Of a stretch of 64,000 nt of DNA, positions 8,104-16,805 are shown piece by piece (position 1 is the stretch's first letter; each line of letters opens with the position of its first letter). The stretch is taken from the NCBI GenBank assembly GCA_023421735.1, contig JAEZSP010000013.1, forward strand, positions 53,718-117,717. Direction: 5' to 3'. The notes beneath the pieces were generated by a model. The model saw only the letters and a program-made list of their open reading frames with translations, searched no databases and was not told the DNA's origin. This DNA is from Bacillota bacterium (GTDB taxonomy: Bacteria > Bacillota_A > Clostridia > Christensenellales > Aristaeellaceae). The position numbers were made by a program, and so were the translations under genes.

Positions 8104-9330
8104 ATGCGTATTGACAAGATCAACGCCAGAGAGATATTCGATTCAAGGGGATTCCCGACCGTGGAGGCAAAGGTGGAATTGGCGTGCGGCGCGGTCGGCG
8201 TCGCGAGCGTGCCCTCCGGCGCGTCGACCGGCAGCCATGAGGCGCATGAACTGCGCGACGGCGGCAAGCGGCTGATGGGCAAGGGCGTGACAAAGGCCGT
8301 CGATAATGTGCGCGGCGAGATCCAGAAGGCGCTCGTCGGGCACGATGCGGACGACCAAAAGGGTATTGACGGCATCATGGAAGCGCTCGACGGCACGGAA
8401 AACCTTTCGCGCCTGGGTGCAAACGCGATCCTCGCGGTTTCCCTTGCCACGGCGGACGCGGCTGCGAACGCCTATGGCATGGATCTATATCGATACCTCG
8501 GCGGCACGCAGGGTGGCCGGTTTCCGCTCCCCATGATGAACGTGCTAAACGGCGGCGCACACGCCAGCAATAACGTTGATATTCAGGAATTCATGCTCGT
8601 TCCCGTGGGCGCGGACTCGTTCGAACGCGCCATGCGGATGTGCGTTGAGGCGTACCATGCGCTCAAGGCCATTATCCACGAAAAGGGGCTTGCCACCACA
8701 CTGGGCGACGAGGGCGGCTTCGCGCCGAACATCGAGTCCGACGAGGAAGCGCTCGACCTCATGACGGAGGCGGTCGCACGCGCCGGCATGACCCCCGGGA
8801 AGGATATTGCCTTCGCGCTTGACGTTGCGGCGTCCGAATGGTATGACGAGGGCGATTATGTGCTTCCCAAGCGCGGCACGCGCTTTACGCGTGAACAGCT
8901 CATCGACCACCTCGCGGGCATCGCGGAAAGGCATCCCATCGTGTCCATTGAAGATCCGCTCAACGAGGACGATTTCGAGGGCTTTGCGATGATCTCAAAG
9001 CGGCTCCCCCATATCATGATCGTGGGCGACGACCTGTATGTTACAAACGCGGCACGGCTTAAAAAGGGCATTGAGATGAAGGCGTCGAACGCCATTCTGA
9101 TCAAACTCAACCAGGCGGGCTCCCTCTCCCGCACGCTCGACACCATCGAGACTGCAAAGCGCGCCGGCATGGACACCATTATTTCCCATCGCAGCGGTGA
9201 AACGGATTCGACCTTCATCGCCGATCTCGCGGTTGCGGTCAATGCACGTTTCATCAAGACGGGCGCACCCGCCCGTGCGGAGCGCGTGGCAAAGTACAAC
9301 CGTTTGCTCGCCATCGAGGCGAACTTTTAA
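8104..9330 (+). CDS. eno: Enolase (phosphopyruvate hydratase)
   Basis: A 408-residue cytoplasmic glycolytic enzyme that interconverts 2-phosphoglycerate and phosphoenolpyruvate. Visible signatures are PSGASTGSHEAHELRD, the GDEGGFAPN loop, metal ligands in ALDVAASEW, SIEDPLNEDD and VGDDLYVTN, the catalytic-lysine segment LIKLNQAGS, and ISHRSGETDSTFIADLAV. It is about 20 residues shorter than usual and has ETDST where most enolases read ETEDT, so it is a somewhat divergent copy. The ATG at 8104 was chosen over the in-frame GTG at 8095 because AAAGGCGGTG lies about 8 bases upstream. It has its own terminator and appears monocistronic. Confidence 0.95.
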   Translation: MRIDKINAREIFDSRGFPTVEAKVELACGAVGVASVPSGASTGSHEAHELRDGGKRLMGKGVTKAVDNVRGEIQKALVGHDADDQKGIDGIMEALDGTENLSRLGANAILAVSLATADAAANAYGMDLYRYLGGTQGGRFPLPMMNVLNGGAHASNNVDIQEFMLVPVGADSFERAMRMCVEAYHALKAIIHEKGLATTLGDEGGFAPNIESDEEALDLMTEAVARAGMTPGKDIAFALDVAASEWYDEGDYVLPKRGTRFTREQLIDHLAGIAERHPIVSIEDPLNEDDFEGFAMISKRLPHIMIVGDDLYVTNAARLKKGIEMKASNAILIKLNQAGSLSRTLDTIETAKRAGMDTIISHRSGETDSTFIADLAVAVNARFIKTGAPARAERVAKYNRLLAIEANF

Positions 9331-9343
9331 ACGACCCAGAAAA

Positions 9344-9378
9344 GCGGCGTCGGAAAACATCCGGCGCCGCGATTTTTT
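9344..9378 (+). terminator. Intrinsic terminator after enolase
   Basis: GCGGCG.CGGA pairs with TCCGGCGCCGC (one bulge) and is followed by GATTTTTT, 13 bases after the enolase stop. Confidence 0.85.
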
Positions 9379-9405
9379 GGTCCAAAAGCGCGCATACTCG
9401 TTGTA

Positions 9406-9508
9406 GCCCGTCCTTCCTCCTGTCGCGTCCCTCCCGGCCCGGGCGGACGGGCAATTTCATCTCATCAACTCGATCGCCCGGGGGCAACGCCCCCGGGTCG
9501 TTCTTTTT
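9406..9508 (+). ncRNA. Structured intergenic segment ending in a second terminator
   Basis: The gap between enolase and spoIIR holds two structures after the enolase terminator. GCCCGTCC (9406-9413) pairs with GGACGGGC (9445-9452) around a C/G-rich loop. Then CCCGGGGGC (9477-9485) pairs with GCCCCCGGG (9489-9497) and is followed by a T-rich run to 9508. A second terminator with no gene between it and the first suggests a short stable RNA or a back-up terminator. No promoter was found between the two. The ncRNA reading is an inference. Confidence 0.35.
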
Positions 9509-9566
9509 CGCCGCGATTCCGTATAAAATCCCAAAAATCGCCGACGCTAACGGCAGAGGTGATTGA

Positions 9567-10088
9567 ATGGTTCGCAGGGTTTTATGCGCGATGGCGGCGA
9601 TTCTTGTTTTGGGCATGCCGTTTGCCCGCGCGGAATATTTCGACAATCTTGTGCGGTTGCACGTCGTGGCGGATAGTGATTCCGAAGCGGAACAGGCGTT
9701 CAAGCTGCGCGTGCGCGACGGCGTTCTGGTGTACGCGCAGGAACTGCTGAAGAACTGTACAAGTCCGGACGATGCGTATCTGCTCATCTGTGAAAATACG
9801 GACGGCTTTCAAAAAGCTGCGCAGGCGGTCGCGGATGCGGAAGGGAATACCGCCGAAATACATGTCGAAACGGGCGTCTTTGCGTTTCCCGATCGGGACT
9901 ACGACGGCGCGCTGGTTCCCGCAGGCGATTACCGCGCGTTGCGCGTTGTGATCGGTTCGGGAACCGGGCATAACTGGTGGTGCGTTTTGTACCCCACACT
10001 GTGCGCGCCCGATCCCGAGACGCAGGATGTCGTGTACTATTCAGTGATCGTCGAGTGGCTCATGAATGTATTTGGAGGTGGCGCATGA
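9567..10088 (+). CDS. spoIIR: Stage II sporulation protein R
   Basis: A 173-residue secreted protein made in the forespore. In Bacillus, SpoIIR crosses the septum to trigger SpoIIGA processing of pro-sigma-E in the mother cell. A signal peptide (MVRRVLCAMAAILVLGMPFARA) is followed by the family's LVRLHVVADSDSEAEQ, LKLRVRDGVL and the C-terminal ALRVVIGSGTGHNWWCVLYP. The start ATG follows GGCAGAGGTGATTGA. Its stop overlaps the sleB start in an ATGA, so the two are translationally coupled. Confidence 0.93.
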   Translation: MVRRVLCAMAAILVLGMPFARAEYFDNLVRLHVVADSDSEAEQAFKLRVRDGVLVYAQELLKNCTSPDDAYLLICENTDGFQKAAQAVADAEGNTAEIHVETGVFAFPDRDYDGALVPAGDYRALRVVIGSGTGHNWWCVLYPTLCAPDPETQDVVYYSVIVEWLMNVFGGGA

Positions 10089-10765
10089 TGAAACGCCAAA
10101 TGGCGGCGCTTCTGGCGCTGGTTTTTCTGATCGCCCTCGTCCCGCAGACCGCGCAGGCAGCGACGGTATTGCAGGTTGGCTCTACGGGGACGAACGTCAC
10201 AAAGGTGCAGCAAAAGCTCATCGCATGGGGCTATATGAAGGGCTCCGCGACGGGCTATTACGGTACGGTCACGCGCGATGCGGTGAAGTGGTTTCAAAAA
10301 AACAACGGATTGACGATCGACGGAAAGGTGGGTCCCTCGACGGCGGCAAAGATGGGGATCACGCTCTCCTCGTCGTCATCGACGACCACGTCCTCATCTA
10401 GCGCAACGATTATATCCGCGGACCACAGATTGCTTTCAAAGCTCGTGTATGCGGAGGCGCGCGGTGAAACGTACAAGGGGCAGGTTGCCGTCGCTGCGGT
10501 CGTCCTGAACCGCGTATCGTCCTCGAAGTTCCCCAGTACCATCAGCGGCGTCGTGTATCAGTCCGGCGCGTTCTCCTGCGTCTCGAACGGGTCGATCAAC
10601 AACACGCCCAACTCGTCGTGCATCCGCGCGTCGCTGGACGCGCTCAATGGTTGGGACCCCTCCGGCGGCGCACTGTATTACTATAATCCGAAGGCGACGA
10701 GCGATCAGTGGATCCGCACGCGCACGGTGGTGGCGGTCATCGGCAGTCACTACTTCGCGGTGTAG
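10085..10765 (+). CDS. sleB: Spore cortex-lytic enzyme SleB
   Basis: A 226-residue exported germination enzyme. A signal peptide (ending TAQAA) is followed by a peptidoglycan-binding domain (about residues 28-85: GSTGTNVTKVQQKL, TIDGKVGPSTAAK), a Ser/Thr-rich linker and a cell-wall hydrolase-2 domain. In that domain KLVYAEARGE carries the catalytic glutamate of this lytic transglycosylase family, followed by GQVAVAAVVLNRV. The ATG at 10085 sits in an ATGA overlap with spoIIR after GGAGGTGGCGC; a second ATG follows immediately. Together with ypeB downstream it forms the standard cortex-lysis pair. Confidence 0.92.
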   Translation: MMKRQMAALLALVFLIALVPQTAQAATVLQVGSTGTNVTKVQQKLIAWGYMKGSATGYYGTVTRDAVKWFQKNNGLTIDGKVGPSTAAKMGITLSSSSSTTTSSSSATIISADHRLLSKLVYAEARGETYKGQVAVAAVVLNRVSSSKFPSTISGVVYQSGAFSCVSNGSINNTPNSSCIRASLDALNGWDPSGGALYYYNPKATSDQWIRTRTVVAVIGSHYFAV

Positions 10766-10776
10766 GGGGTGCCGGT

Positions 10777-12099
10777 ATGCAGAAAACGGCAATTCGGGAA
10801 AGAAACTGGATGCTCGTGGGATTGGTCGTGCTCGGCGTTTTGGTCGTGGCGCTGGCGGTCCTTGCGTTCTCACGCACGCGCGACTTGGACACCGCAAACA
10901 ACACGCTCACGGGCATCTATCAAAAGTCGTTTTATGAGACGTGCGAATTGACGCAGTCCATGGCGTCCAACCTCAATAAGCTGACCGTCGCGAGCGGAAG
11001 CGCGCGGGAGACGATTCTTTCGGACATCATCCGTCAGGCGCAGGGCGCGGAAGCAAACCTTGCGGTTCTCCCGGTCGGGACGACGGTAACCGCCGGAACC
11101 ATCAAGTATGTCAATCAGATCGGCGACTTCTCCGAGACGCTTTTGCGGCAGGTCTCTCAGGGCACCGATATATCGGACGAGCAGTATTCCACAATCACGC
11201 AGTTATCGGAAACAGCCGCGCAGCTCACCATCGGGCTGGGCGACTTGCTCGACCGTTATGAGGCGGGCGCGGTGACGTTCTCGGGCGAGCTTGCGAACGA
11301 CCAGGATTTGACGCCCATCTCGAACGAGGCGGCGGACTATCCGGTGCTCCTGTACGACGGTCCGTTTTCGGACGGCGCACAGGGCGCGAACTTCAGGGCG
11401 CTCGAAGGGCTTTCCGAGGTGACAGGTGATGAGGCGACGCGGCTTTTGCGCGAATATATGGGCGCGGAGTCGGTCACGCAGATCAATCTCGACGGCGAGA
11501 GCGTGCAGGACATCCCCTGCTATGACTTTTCTCTCGTTTCAAACGGCTATCACCTTTCTGCCGCGGTGACGAAGCAGGGCGGACGGATTATGTATCTTCT
11601 GTGCGCGGACGAGGTAGCGGCATCGAATCTGTCGGTGTCGGACTGCATGCAAAAGACGCAGGCGTTCCTGCTCTCGCGCGGTTACGGCACCATGGACATG
11701 AACTACTATTCGTCCTATGACAATATCCTCACGGTCAACTACGCGGCCGTGCAGAACAACGTCGTCTTGTACCCCGACCTCGTGAAGGTGCAGATTTCAA
11801 TGGACAACGGCGCGATCATCGGCGTGGAGGCGGGCAATTACCTGCGAAACCACGTCGATCGGGCGCTCGCACTTCCGGCGATTTCGGGAACGGACGCGGC
11901 GAAATACGTCAGTCCGCGGTTGAACGTCGAGTCGGTACAGCTATGCGTGATCCCCTATGGGCTGTCTGAAAAGATGTGCTATGAAATTTCGGCCACCAGC
12001 GGCGCAGACACGTTCCTCATTTATGTGGACGCCATGACGGGCGAAGAGGTCGAGATCATGCAGGTGGTGACGGATGGTTCCGGAACGCTCGTGATGTAA
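10777..12099 (+). CDS. ypeB: Germination protein YpeB
   Basis: A 440-residue protein with an N-terminal membrane anchor (about residues 11-33), a helical N domain (LTQSMASNLNKLTVASG) and C-terminal PepSY-like repeats. Members of this family are needed to keep SleB stable and in place in the spore. The sleB-ypeB order, with a gap of only 11 bases, supports the call. The ATG follows TAGGGGGTGCCGGT. The last part (FLIYVDAMTGEEVEI) is a typical PepSY ending. Confidence 0.9.
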   Translation: MQKTAIRERNWMLVGLVVLGVLVVALAVLAFSRTRDLDTANNTLTGIYQKSFYETCELTQSMASNLNKLTVASGSARETILSDIIRQAQGAEANLAVLPVGTTVTAGTIKYVNQIGDFSETLLRQVSQGTDISDEQYSTITQLSETAAQLTIGLGDLLDRYEAGAVTFSGELANDQDLTPISNEAADYPVLLYDGPFSDGAQGANFRALEGLSEVTGDEATRLLREYMGAESVTQINLDGESVQDIPCYDFSLVSNGYHLSAAVTKQGGRIMYLLCADEVAASNLSVSDCMQKTQAFLLSRGYGTMDMNYYSSYDNILTVNYAAVQNNVVLYPDLVKVQISMDNGAIIGVEAGNYLRNHVDRALALPAISGTDAAKYVSPRLNVESVQLCVIPYGLSEKMCYEISATSGADTFLIYVDAMTGEEVEIMQVVTDGSGTLVM

Positions 12100-12111
12100 G
12101 GAGGGATTTTG

Positions 12112-12534
12112 ATGCAGCGAACGGATTCGCGGCGAGAGGGCTTCGCGCATAGTATGCACCAGACCCTCTACGCGGAGCGTGATCCCATGATAAACAGGGG
12201 CGATCTGTACAGCGCCTGTCTGGATCCCGTGGTCGGTTCGGAGCAGGGTGGCATACGGCCCGTGCTCGTCATACAAAATGACGTCGGCAACCGGCACAGC
12301 CCCACCGTGATCGTACTTGCGGTCACCGGACAGGTCAATAAGGCGCGGCTGCCTACCCATGTGCCCGTTCCCGCCGATGGCAACGGACTCCAGAAGGACA
12401 GCGTTATTCTCGCCGAGCAGATCCGAACCCTCGATAAGCGCAGGCTGCGCGAACGCATCGGAACGCTGCCGCCCGAGATCATGGATAAGGTCGGCGAGGC
12501 GCTGAAAATATCGCTCGGTTTTCCGCTCTCCTAA
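12112..12534 (+). CDS. MazF/PemK/EndoA-family mRNA interferase toxin
   Basis: A type II toxin-antitoxin endoribonuclease of the EndoA/NdoA group. The core begins [20 protein letters not shown], then [20 protein letters not shown], and ends [19 protein letters not shown], which is very close to the Bacillus enzyme pattern. Two starts compete. The ATG at 12112 has an excellent AAGGAGGG but adds a 25-residue unconserved extension. The ATG at 12187 begins exactly at the conserved core and has only GGAG nine bases upstream. No antitoxin gene lies beside it; its upstream neighbour is ypeB, 12 bases away. In Bacillus the antitoxin EndoAI precedes the toxin. Confidence 0.9.
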   Translation: MQRTDSRREGFAHSMHQTLYAERDPMINRGDLYSACLDPVVGSEQGGIRPVLVIQNDVGNRHSPTVIVLAVTGQVNKARLPTHVPVPADGNGLQKDSVILAEQIRTLDKRRLRERIGTLPPEIMDKVGEALKISLGFPLS

Positions 12535-12563
12535 ACAGCGGAAAGGGCGATCGGCAAAAGCAA

Positions 12564-12587
12564 CCCCGGGCCAAATGGCTCGGGGGT
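12564..12587 (+). terminator. Probable terminator after mazF
   Basis: CCCCGGGCC and GGCTCGGGG form a stable stem with an AAAT loop, but the downstream tail (TCAATTATT) is only moderately T-rich. Confidence 0.5.
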
Positions 12588-12636
12588 CAATTATTAACAT
12601 TCCCATGCTATACTGCGCCCAAAAGGATGTGTTTCA

Positions 12637-13455
12637 ATGCTGATCGACTTTCATACCCATGCTTTCCCCGATCCCATTGCGCCGCGCGCGCTTGGTATCC
12701 TCATCGAGCGGATGCAGGCGCGGCAGGGCAATTCGATTCTACCCTTTGCGGATGGGACAGCGGCGGGCCTTCTCGGGCTCATGAACGCGGAACATGTGGA
12801 CGTGAGCGTGCTTCTTCCCATCGCCACGCGTCCCGGGAACAGTGCGAGCGTCAACCGCTTCGCCAAATCCCTTGAGAGCGAAAAAATCATCCCGTTTGGC
12901 TCCGTCCATCCCTATCAAGAAGATTGGGAGGCGGCGCTCGAAGAGGTTTCTACATACGGGATGCGGGGGATCAAGCTGCACCCTGAGTTTCAGGAATTCT
13001 TCGTCGATTCGCCCGAATCGATCCGCATTCTCAAAAAGTGCGCGGAACTCGGGCTCATCGTCGTGTTCCATGCGGGGGAGGACGTGGGCTACGAACCGCC
13101 CGCCCACTGCACGCCCGTGCGCCTTTTGCGCGCCATGGACGCCGCGCCGGGTGTGACAATCGTCGCCGCGCACATGGGCGGCTTTCGCATGTGGGACGAC
13201 GTGGCAAACTATCTCGCGGATACACCCTGCCGGATCGACACCGCCTACGTGCAAAAGGAGATGCCGGCGGATGTCTGCCGGGACCTCATTCGCCTCTTTG
13301 GCGCACAGCGCGTGCTTTTTGCCAGCGATTCGCCCTGGTCGCGCCCGCGCACAGAATCGCTGGCATTTCTCCAGGCCCTCGGCCTCTCCGACGCGGAGCT
13401 TGCATGCATCACCCATGAAAACGCGTTGCGGCTCCTTGGTATACAAAAATCGTAA
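12637..13455 (+). CDS. Amidohydrolase family 2 (TIM-barrel) metal-dependent hydrolase
   Basis: A 272-residue cytoplasmic protein of the COG2159-like amidohydrolase superfamily, which includes hydrolases and non-oxidative decarboxylases. The metal-binding HxH is at residues 5-7 (DFHTHAFPDP), the GIKLHPEFQEF lysine/histidine strand near 110, the VFHAGED histidine near 145, the VAAHMGGF histidine near 175, and the terminal aspartate in FASDSPW near 230. The ATG follows AAAAGGATGTGTTTCA. The neighbours do not suggest a substrate. Confidence 0.85.
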   Translation: MLIDFHTHAFPDPIAPRALGILIERMQARQGNSILPFADGTAAGLLGLMNAEHVDVSVLLPIATRPGNSASVNRFAKSLESEKIIPFGSVHPYQEDWEAALEEVSTYGMRGIKLHPEFQEFFVDSPESIRILKKCAELGLIVVFHAGEDVGYEPPAHCTPVRLLRAMDAAPGVTIVAAHMGGFRMWDDVANYLADTPCRIDTAYVQKEMPADVCRDLIRLFGAQRVLFASDSPWSRPRTESLAFLQALGLSDAELACITHENALRLLGIQKS

Positions 13456-13490
13456 ACTTTGCTCCACACGATCCCAAATTTGTACATGTA

Positions 13491-13519
13491 TTGCAAATTC
13501 CCTGTAAATCGTATATCAT
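13491..13519 (+). promoter_or_regulatory. Promoter of the GH106-like gene with a palindrome at the -10
   Basis: TTGCAA and TATCAT are 17 bases apart, 26 bases before the start codon. The -10 lies within a perfect 12-bp palindrome ATATCATGATAT (13513-13524) that could be an operator. Confidence 0.5.
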
Positions 13520-13544
13520 GATATGCGATAAGGAGGATGATCAC

Positions 13545-16500
13545 ATGCACAATTTGGAAGAGAAACTGCGCAAGCCCGCCATTGAATATAGAAACGACGT
13601 GCGTTGGTGGCTCGCGGAGGGCCTTCATACGGACAAGACCCTCAAAAACGACATTCGGATGCTCGACGAGGCAGGCTTCGGCGCGGCGGAATTCCTCGCC
13701 ATGGACGAGGTCGGCGCGGATTCCAAGCGTTACGGCTGGGGCAGCGAGGAATTTGTGCACGACACGCATGTCATTCTCGAGGAGACGACAAAACGCGGCA
13801 TGGGCGCGAGCATGACAAGCGGCACCAATTGGTCAAACGCGAATCTCATCACCATCACGCCCGACGATCAGGCTGCCGCCAAGGAAATTTCGTACATCGC
13901 CGAGACGCTTGAACCCGGCGCGCGCTATTCCAAAAAACTTCCCCGTCCGGAAAAACTGCGTCCAAACGTTGCGGCGCTCGTGCTGGTTGCCGTGGTCGCT
14001 GCAAAGATCACGGGGGAAGAGGGTGGCAAAAAAACGCTCGCGAAGGACGGCATCGTCCTGACGGATGCGGTCAGGGACGGCTTCCTCAACTGGAAGGCGC
14101 CGGACGACGGCAGGTACGAGCTCTTCGTCGTCTGGATGCATGGCACCGGGCAGACGGCTTCGCCCTCATGCGGTATTTCCTACACCATCAATTACATCGA
14201 CAAATACGGCACCGAGTCGCTGATCGATTATTGGAATAAGGTCGTTCTGACGCCTGCGCTGCGGGAGAATATCCTCAAAAACGACCGCGTGCAGCTCTAT
14301 ATGGACTCCCTGGAACTCACGACGTTTGCAAACGGCGGTCAGTTCTGGGGTTATCACTTCATGGATGAATTCAAGGCGCGCCGGGGATACGACCTTGCGC
14401 TGCATCTGCCGCTCATCTTTAAAAAATCCGCCATGATGATGTCCGCCACAGCGGAGTACCGCTATGCATGCGACGAGACCGACTTTTGTGCGCGGCTCAA
14501 AAACGATCTCTATCAGACCATGACAGACCTTTACATGGAGAATGTTTTGAAGCCCATTCAGACGTGGCTCCATTCGGTCGGCATGACTGTGCGCGCCGAG
14601 ATCTCGTATGGCCTGCCGTTTGAAATTTCGCAGCCCGGCAAGTATGTCGACGGCGTCGAAACCGAGTCTCTCGAATTTGCCAGCCAGATCGACTCCTATC
14701 GCGGACTCGCGGGCACGGCGCATATCTACAACCGCCTTTTCTCTTCGGAAACAGGCGCGACGCTCGCCAATTATAAAAAACCGCTCGATTTTTATACGCA
14801 GATCATCTACACCCAGTTTGCGGCGGGCGTGGCGCGCACGGTGCTGCACGGCTATGCGTCGATTTGCGGTTCGGATCGGGCGACCCAGTGGCCGGGCCAC
14901 GAAGGCATGTGGCCTATCTTTTCGGAGCGTTTCGGCGTGCGCCAGCCCGCCTTCCGCCACTATCAGGATTGGAACGACATGATCGCCCGCTATCAGTACC
15001 TTCTGCGGCAGGGCAAACCCCGCATGGACATCGGCATGCTACGGCTTGATTATGCCTTCAACAATATGGTCATGATGGCGGGCGGCGAGGAGCAGGTGTA
15101 TGAGCACGCGCTGATGCGTGCGAACGAGGGGCTCTATTGGAAAAACACAGACCTGCAAAACGCGGGCTATACGTACGATTATTTCGCGCCGCAGATCCTT
15201 GCCGACGCGGGCTTCGACGGCACGGTTGTCGCGCCGGATGGCCCATCCTATCAGGCGCTCGTCGTGTATCAGGATGTACTGCCGCTGCCTGCGGCAAAAG
15301 CCCTGCTCGACTGGGCGAAACAGGGCCTGAAAATCGTCTTTGTCAACGGCGTGACCGAGACACTCGCCGTCGGTATGGACGCGACCTACGATAAAGCCGC
15401 CGCAAAGACGCCCTTCAACGACGGCGGCGACGCGGAACTTTCAAAGGTAATCGCCCAAATGCAGGCGCTTCCGACCGTCGCGACGGTCAACGGCTGCGAG
15501 AACGCGCTGCCGGCACTCAAGAGGTTGGGCGTCGAGCCGCGCATCCGCTTCGGCGCGTCGAACAGAAACGTGCTTCCCTTCCTGCGCGCGGACGGCGCGG
15601 ACCGCTACGCCTATTTCTACAACTGCATGTATACCGAGAAGGAACCTGTTTCCTTCACGGCGGAAATCGAAGGGGAGGGCGTGCCCTACTGGATCGATTG
15701 CTGGACGGGCAAGGTGGAACCCTACGCGCAGTATGACGTCAAAGACGGCCGCACAGTCGTTGCGATTACACTGAATCCCGGACAGGCGTGCATGGTCGGT
15801 CTGGACCTTGCGGAGAAGCCCGGTTTGCGTGTTCTTGGGACGGACGCCTCGTTTGCGAAGCTCGAAGACGGCAAGTTGTATCTCGGCGCACGCGATTCCG
15901 GCGTGTACACGGCAAAGCTGCCAGGCGGCACGACCAAGACCGTGCGTGTGGATGCGCCCGCCGACGTGGACATACCGCTCTGGCACCTCAAGGTCGAGGA
16001 TTGGGACGCGGGCGACAAGGTGGAAATCACAGAAGATCGCGGGCTTGGGTATGTCAGCACGGAAGTGTATTACGAGACGAAAAAGACCCTGCGCGATGCC
16101 GGTAAAACCGCGCTCAAGCCGTGGAAGGATATTTCGGAAATCGGCGAAGAAGTCTCCGGCGTCGGCTTCTATGCGGCAGAATTCACTTTGCCCGAATCCT
16201 GGGGCGCTCAAAATAGGGCGAAACTCTCGATCGGCTCCACGAACGGTCAGACATGTGCCGTCTACATCAACGGCGTGAAGGCACCGGGTGTCGATTTTGA
16301 CCGTCCGGAGGTGGACATCACGCCTTTCGTAAAGCCCGGAAAGAACGCCGTCGCTGTCGAGGTTTCCTCCACGCTGACAAATCGCCTGCGTGCGCGCGGC
16401 TATTTCGCGGGGCTTATCGGGCGGTTTATGGAGTTGATGAGTGAATCGGCCGCCATGGGCGAGATGGAGGAGGCGGGGGACAATCCCCTCGGTTCACTGA

Positions 16501-16586
16501 TGGCCACGCTGACCGATTGCGATGCGCAAAACTACGGCATGACGGGCTCTGCGAAGATCGTAACATATACGCTCGCGGAAATATAG
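13545..16586 (+). CDS. GH106-like glycoside hydrolase (alpha-L-rhamnosidase type)
   Basis: A 1013-residue protein without an obvious signal peptide, so probably cytoplasmic. The opening (VRWWLAEGLHTDKTLKNDI, then MLDEAGFGAAEFLAMDE) and the VQLYMDSLE and WPGHEGMWP segments resemble the GH106 family, whose known members remove terminal rhamnose from plant glycans. The C-terminus (about 870-975) is a galactose-binding-like beta sandwich (KLSIGSTNGQTCAVYINGV). The start ATG follows AAGGAGGATGATCAC; the in-frame codons upstream lie over the promoter. It probably shares a transcript with the ferredoxin gene 27 bases downstream. Substrate specificity is not shown by the sequence. Confidence 0.7.
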   Translation: MHNLEEKLRKPAIEYRNDVRWWLAEGLHTDKTLKNDIRMLDEAGFGAAEFLAMDEVGADSKRYGWGSEEFVHDTHVILEETTKRGMGASMTSGTNWSNANLITITPDDQAAAKEISYIAETLEPGARYSKKLPRPEKLRPNVAALVLVAVVAAKITGEEGGKKTLAKDGIVLTDAVRDGFLNWKAPDDGRYELFVVWMHGTGQTASPSCGISYTINYIDKYGTESLIDYWNKVVLTPALRENILKNDRVQLYMDSLELTTFANGGQFWGYHFMDEFKARRGYDLALHLPLIFKKSAMMMSATAEYRYACDETDFCARLKNDLYQTMTDLYMENVLKPIQTWLHSVGMTVRAEISYGLPFEISQPGKYVDGVETESLEFASQIDSYRGLAGTAHIYNRLFSSETGATLANYKKPLDFYTQIIYTQFAAGVARTVLHGYASICGSDRATQWPGHEGMWPIFSERFGVRQPAFRHYQDWNDMIARYQYLLRQGKPRMDIGMLRLDYAFNNMVMMAGGEEQVYEHALMRANEGLYWKNTDLQNAGYTYDYFAPQILADAGFDGTVVAPDGPSYQALVVYQDVLPLPAAKALLDWAKQGLKIVFVNGVTETLAVGMDATYDKAAAKTPFNDGGDAELSKVIAQMQALPTVATVNGCENALPALKRLGVEPRIRFGASNRNVLPFLRADGADRYAYFYNCMYTEKEPVSFTAEIEGEGVPYWIDCWTGKVEPYAQYDVKDGRTVVAITLNPGQACMVGLDLAEKPGLRVLGTDASFAKLEDGKLYLGARDSGVYTAKLPGGTTKTVRVDAPADVDIPLWHLKVEDWDAGDKVEITEDRGLGYVSTEVYYETKKTLRDAGKTALKPWKDISEIGEEVSGVGFYAAEFTLPESWGAQNRAKLSIGSTNGQTCAVYINGVKAPGVDFDRPEVDITPFVKPGKNAVAVEVSSTLTNRLRARGYFAGLIGRFMELMSESAAMGEMEEAGDNPLGSLMATLTDCDAQNYGMTGSAKIVTYTLAEI

Positions 16587-16613
16587 AACAGATCAGATGA
16601 TGCGGAGGGGGAC

Positions 16614-16805
16614 ATGGCAAGTATACGCAAGGTGACGGAGCATTTTCAATGTACGGGCTGCGGTGCGTGCGCGATTTGTGTGCACATCTCGTTTGAGACA
16701 AACGAGCTCGGCTTCCCCATGCCTGAAATCGACGATGGCTGCGAAGACTGCGGGCAATGCCTTGCCGTGTGCCCCTTTGATCCCGATGCGGAGGATGATG
16801 AATGA
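16614..16805 (+). CDS. Small 2[4Fe-4S]-type ferredoxin
   Basis: A 63-residue electron-transfer protein with two cysteine clusters. The first is unusual, CTGCGACAIC (CxxCxxCxxC); the second is the normal CEDCGQCLAVCP (CxxCxxCxxxCP). An acidic tail follows. The ATG follows GGAGGGGGAC. Its stop overlaps the GrpB start (ATGA). The altered spacing and the missing proline in cluster one may change cluster type or redox potential. Confidence 0.85.
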   Translation: MASIRKVTEHFQCTGCGACAICVHISFETNELGFPMPEIDDGCEDCGQCLAVCPFDPDAEDDE

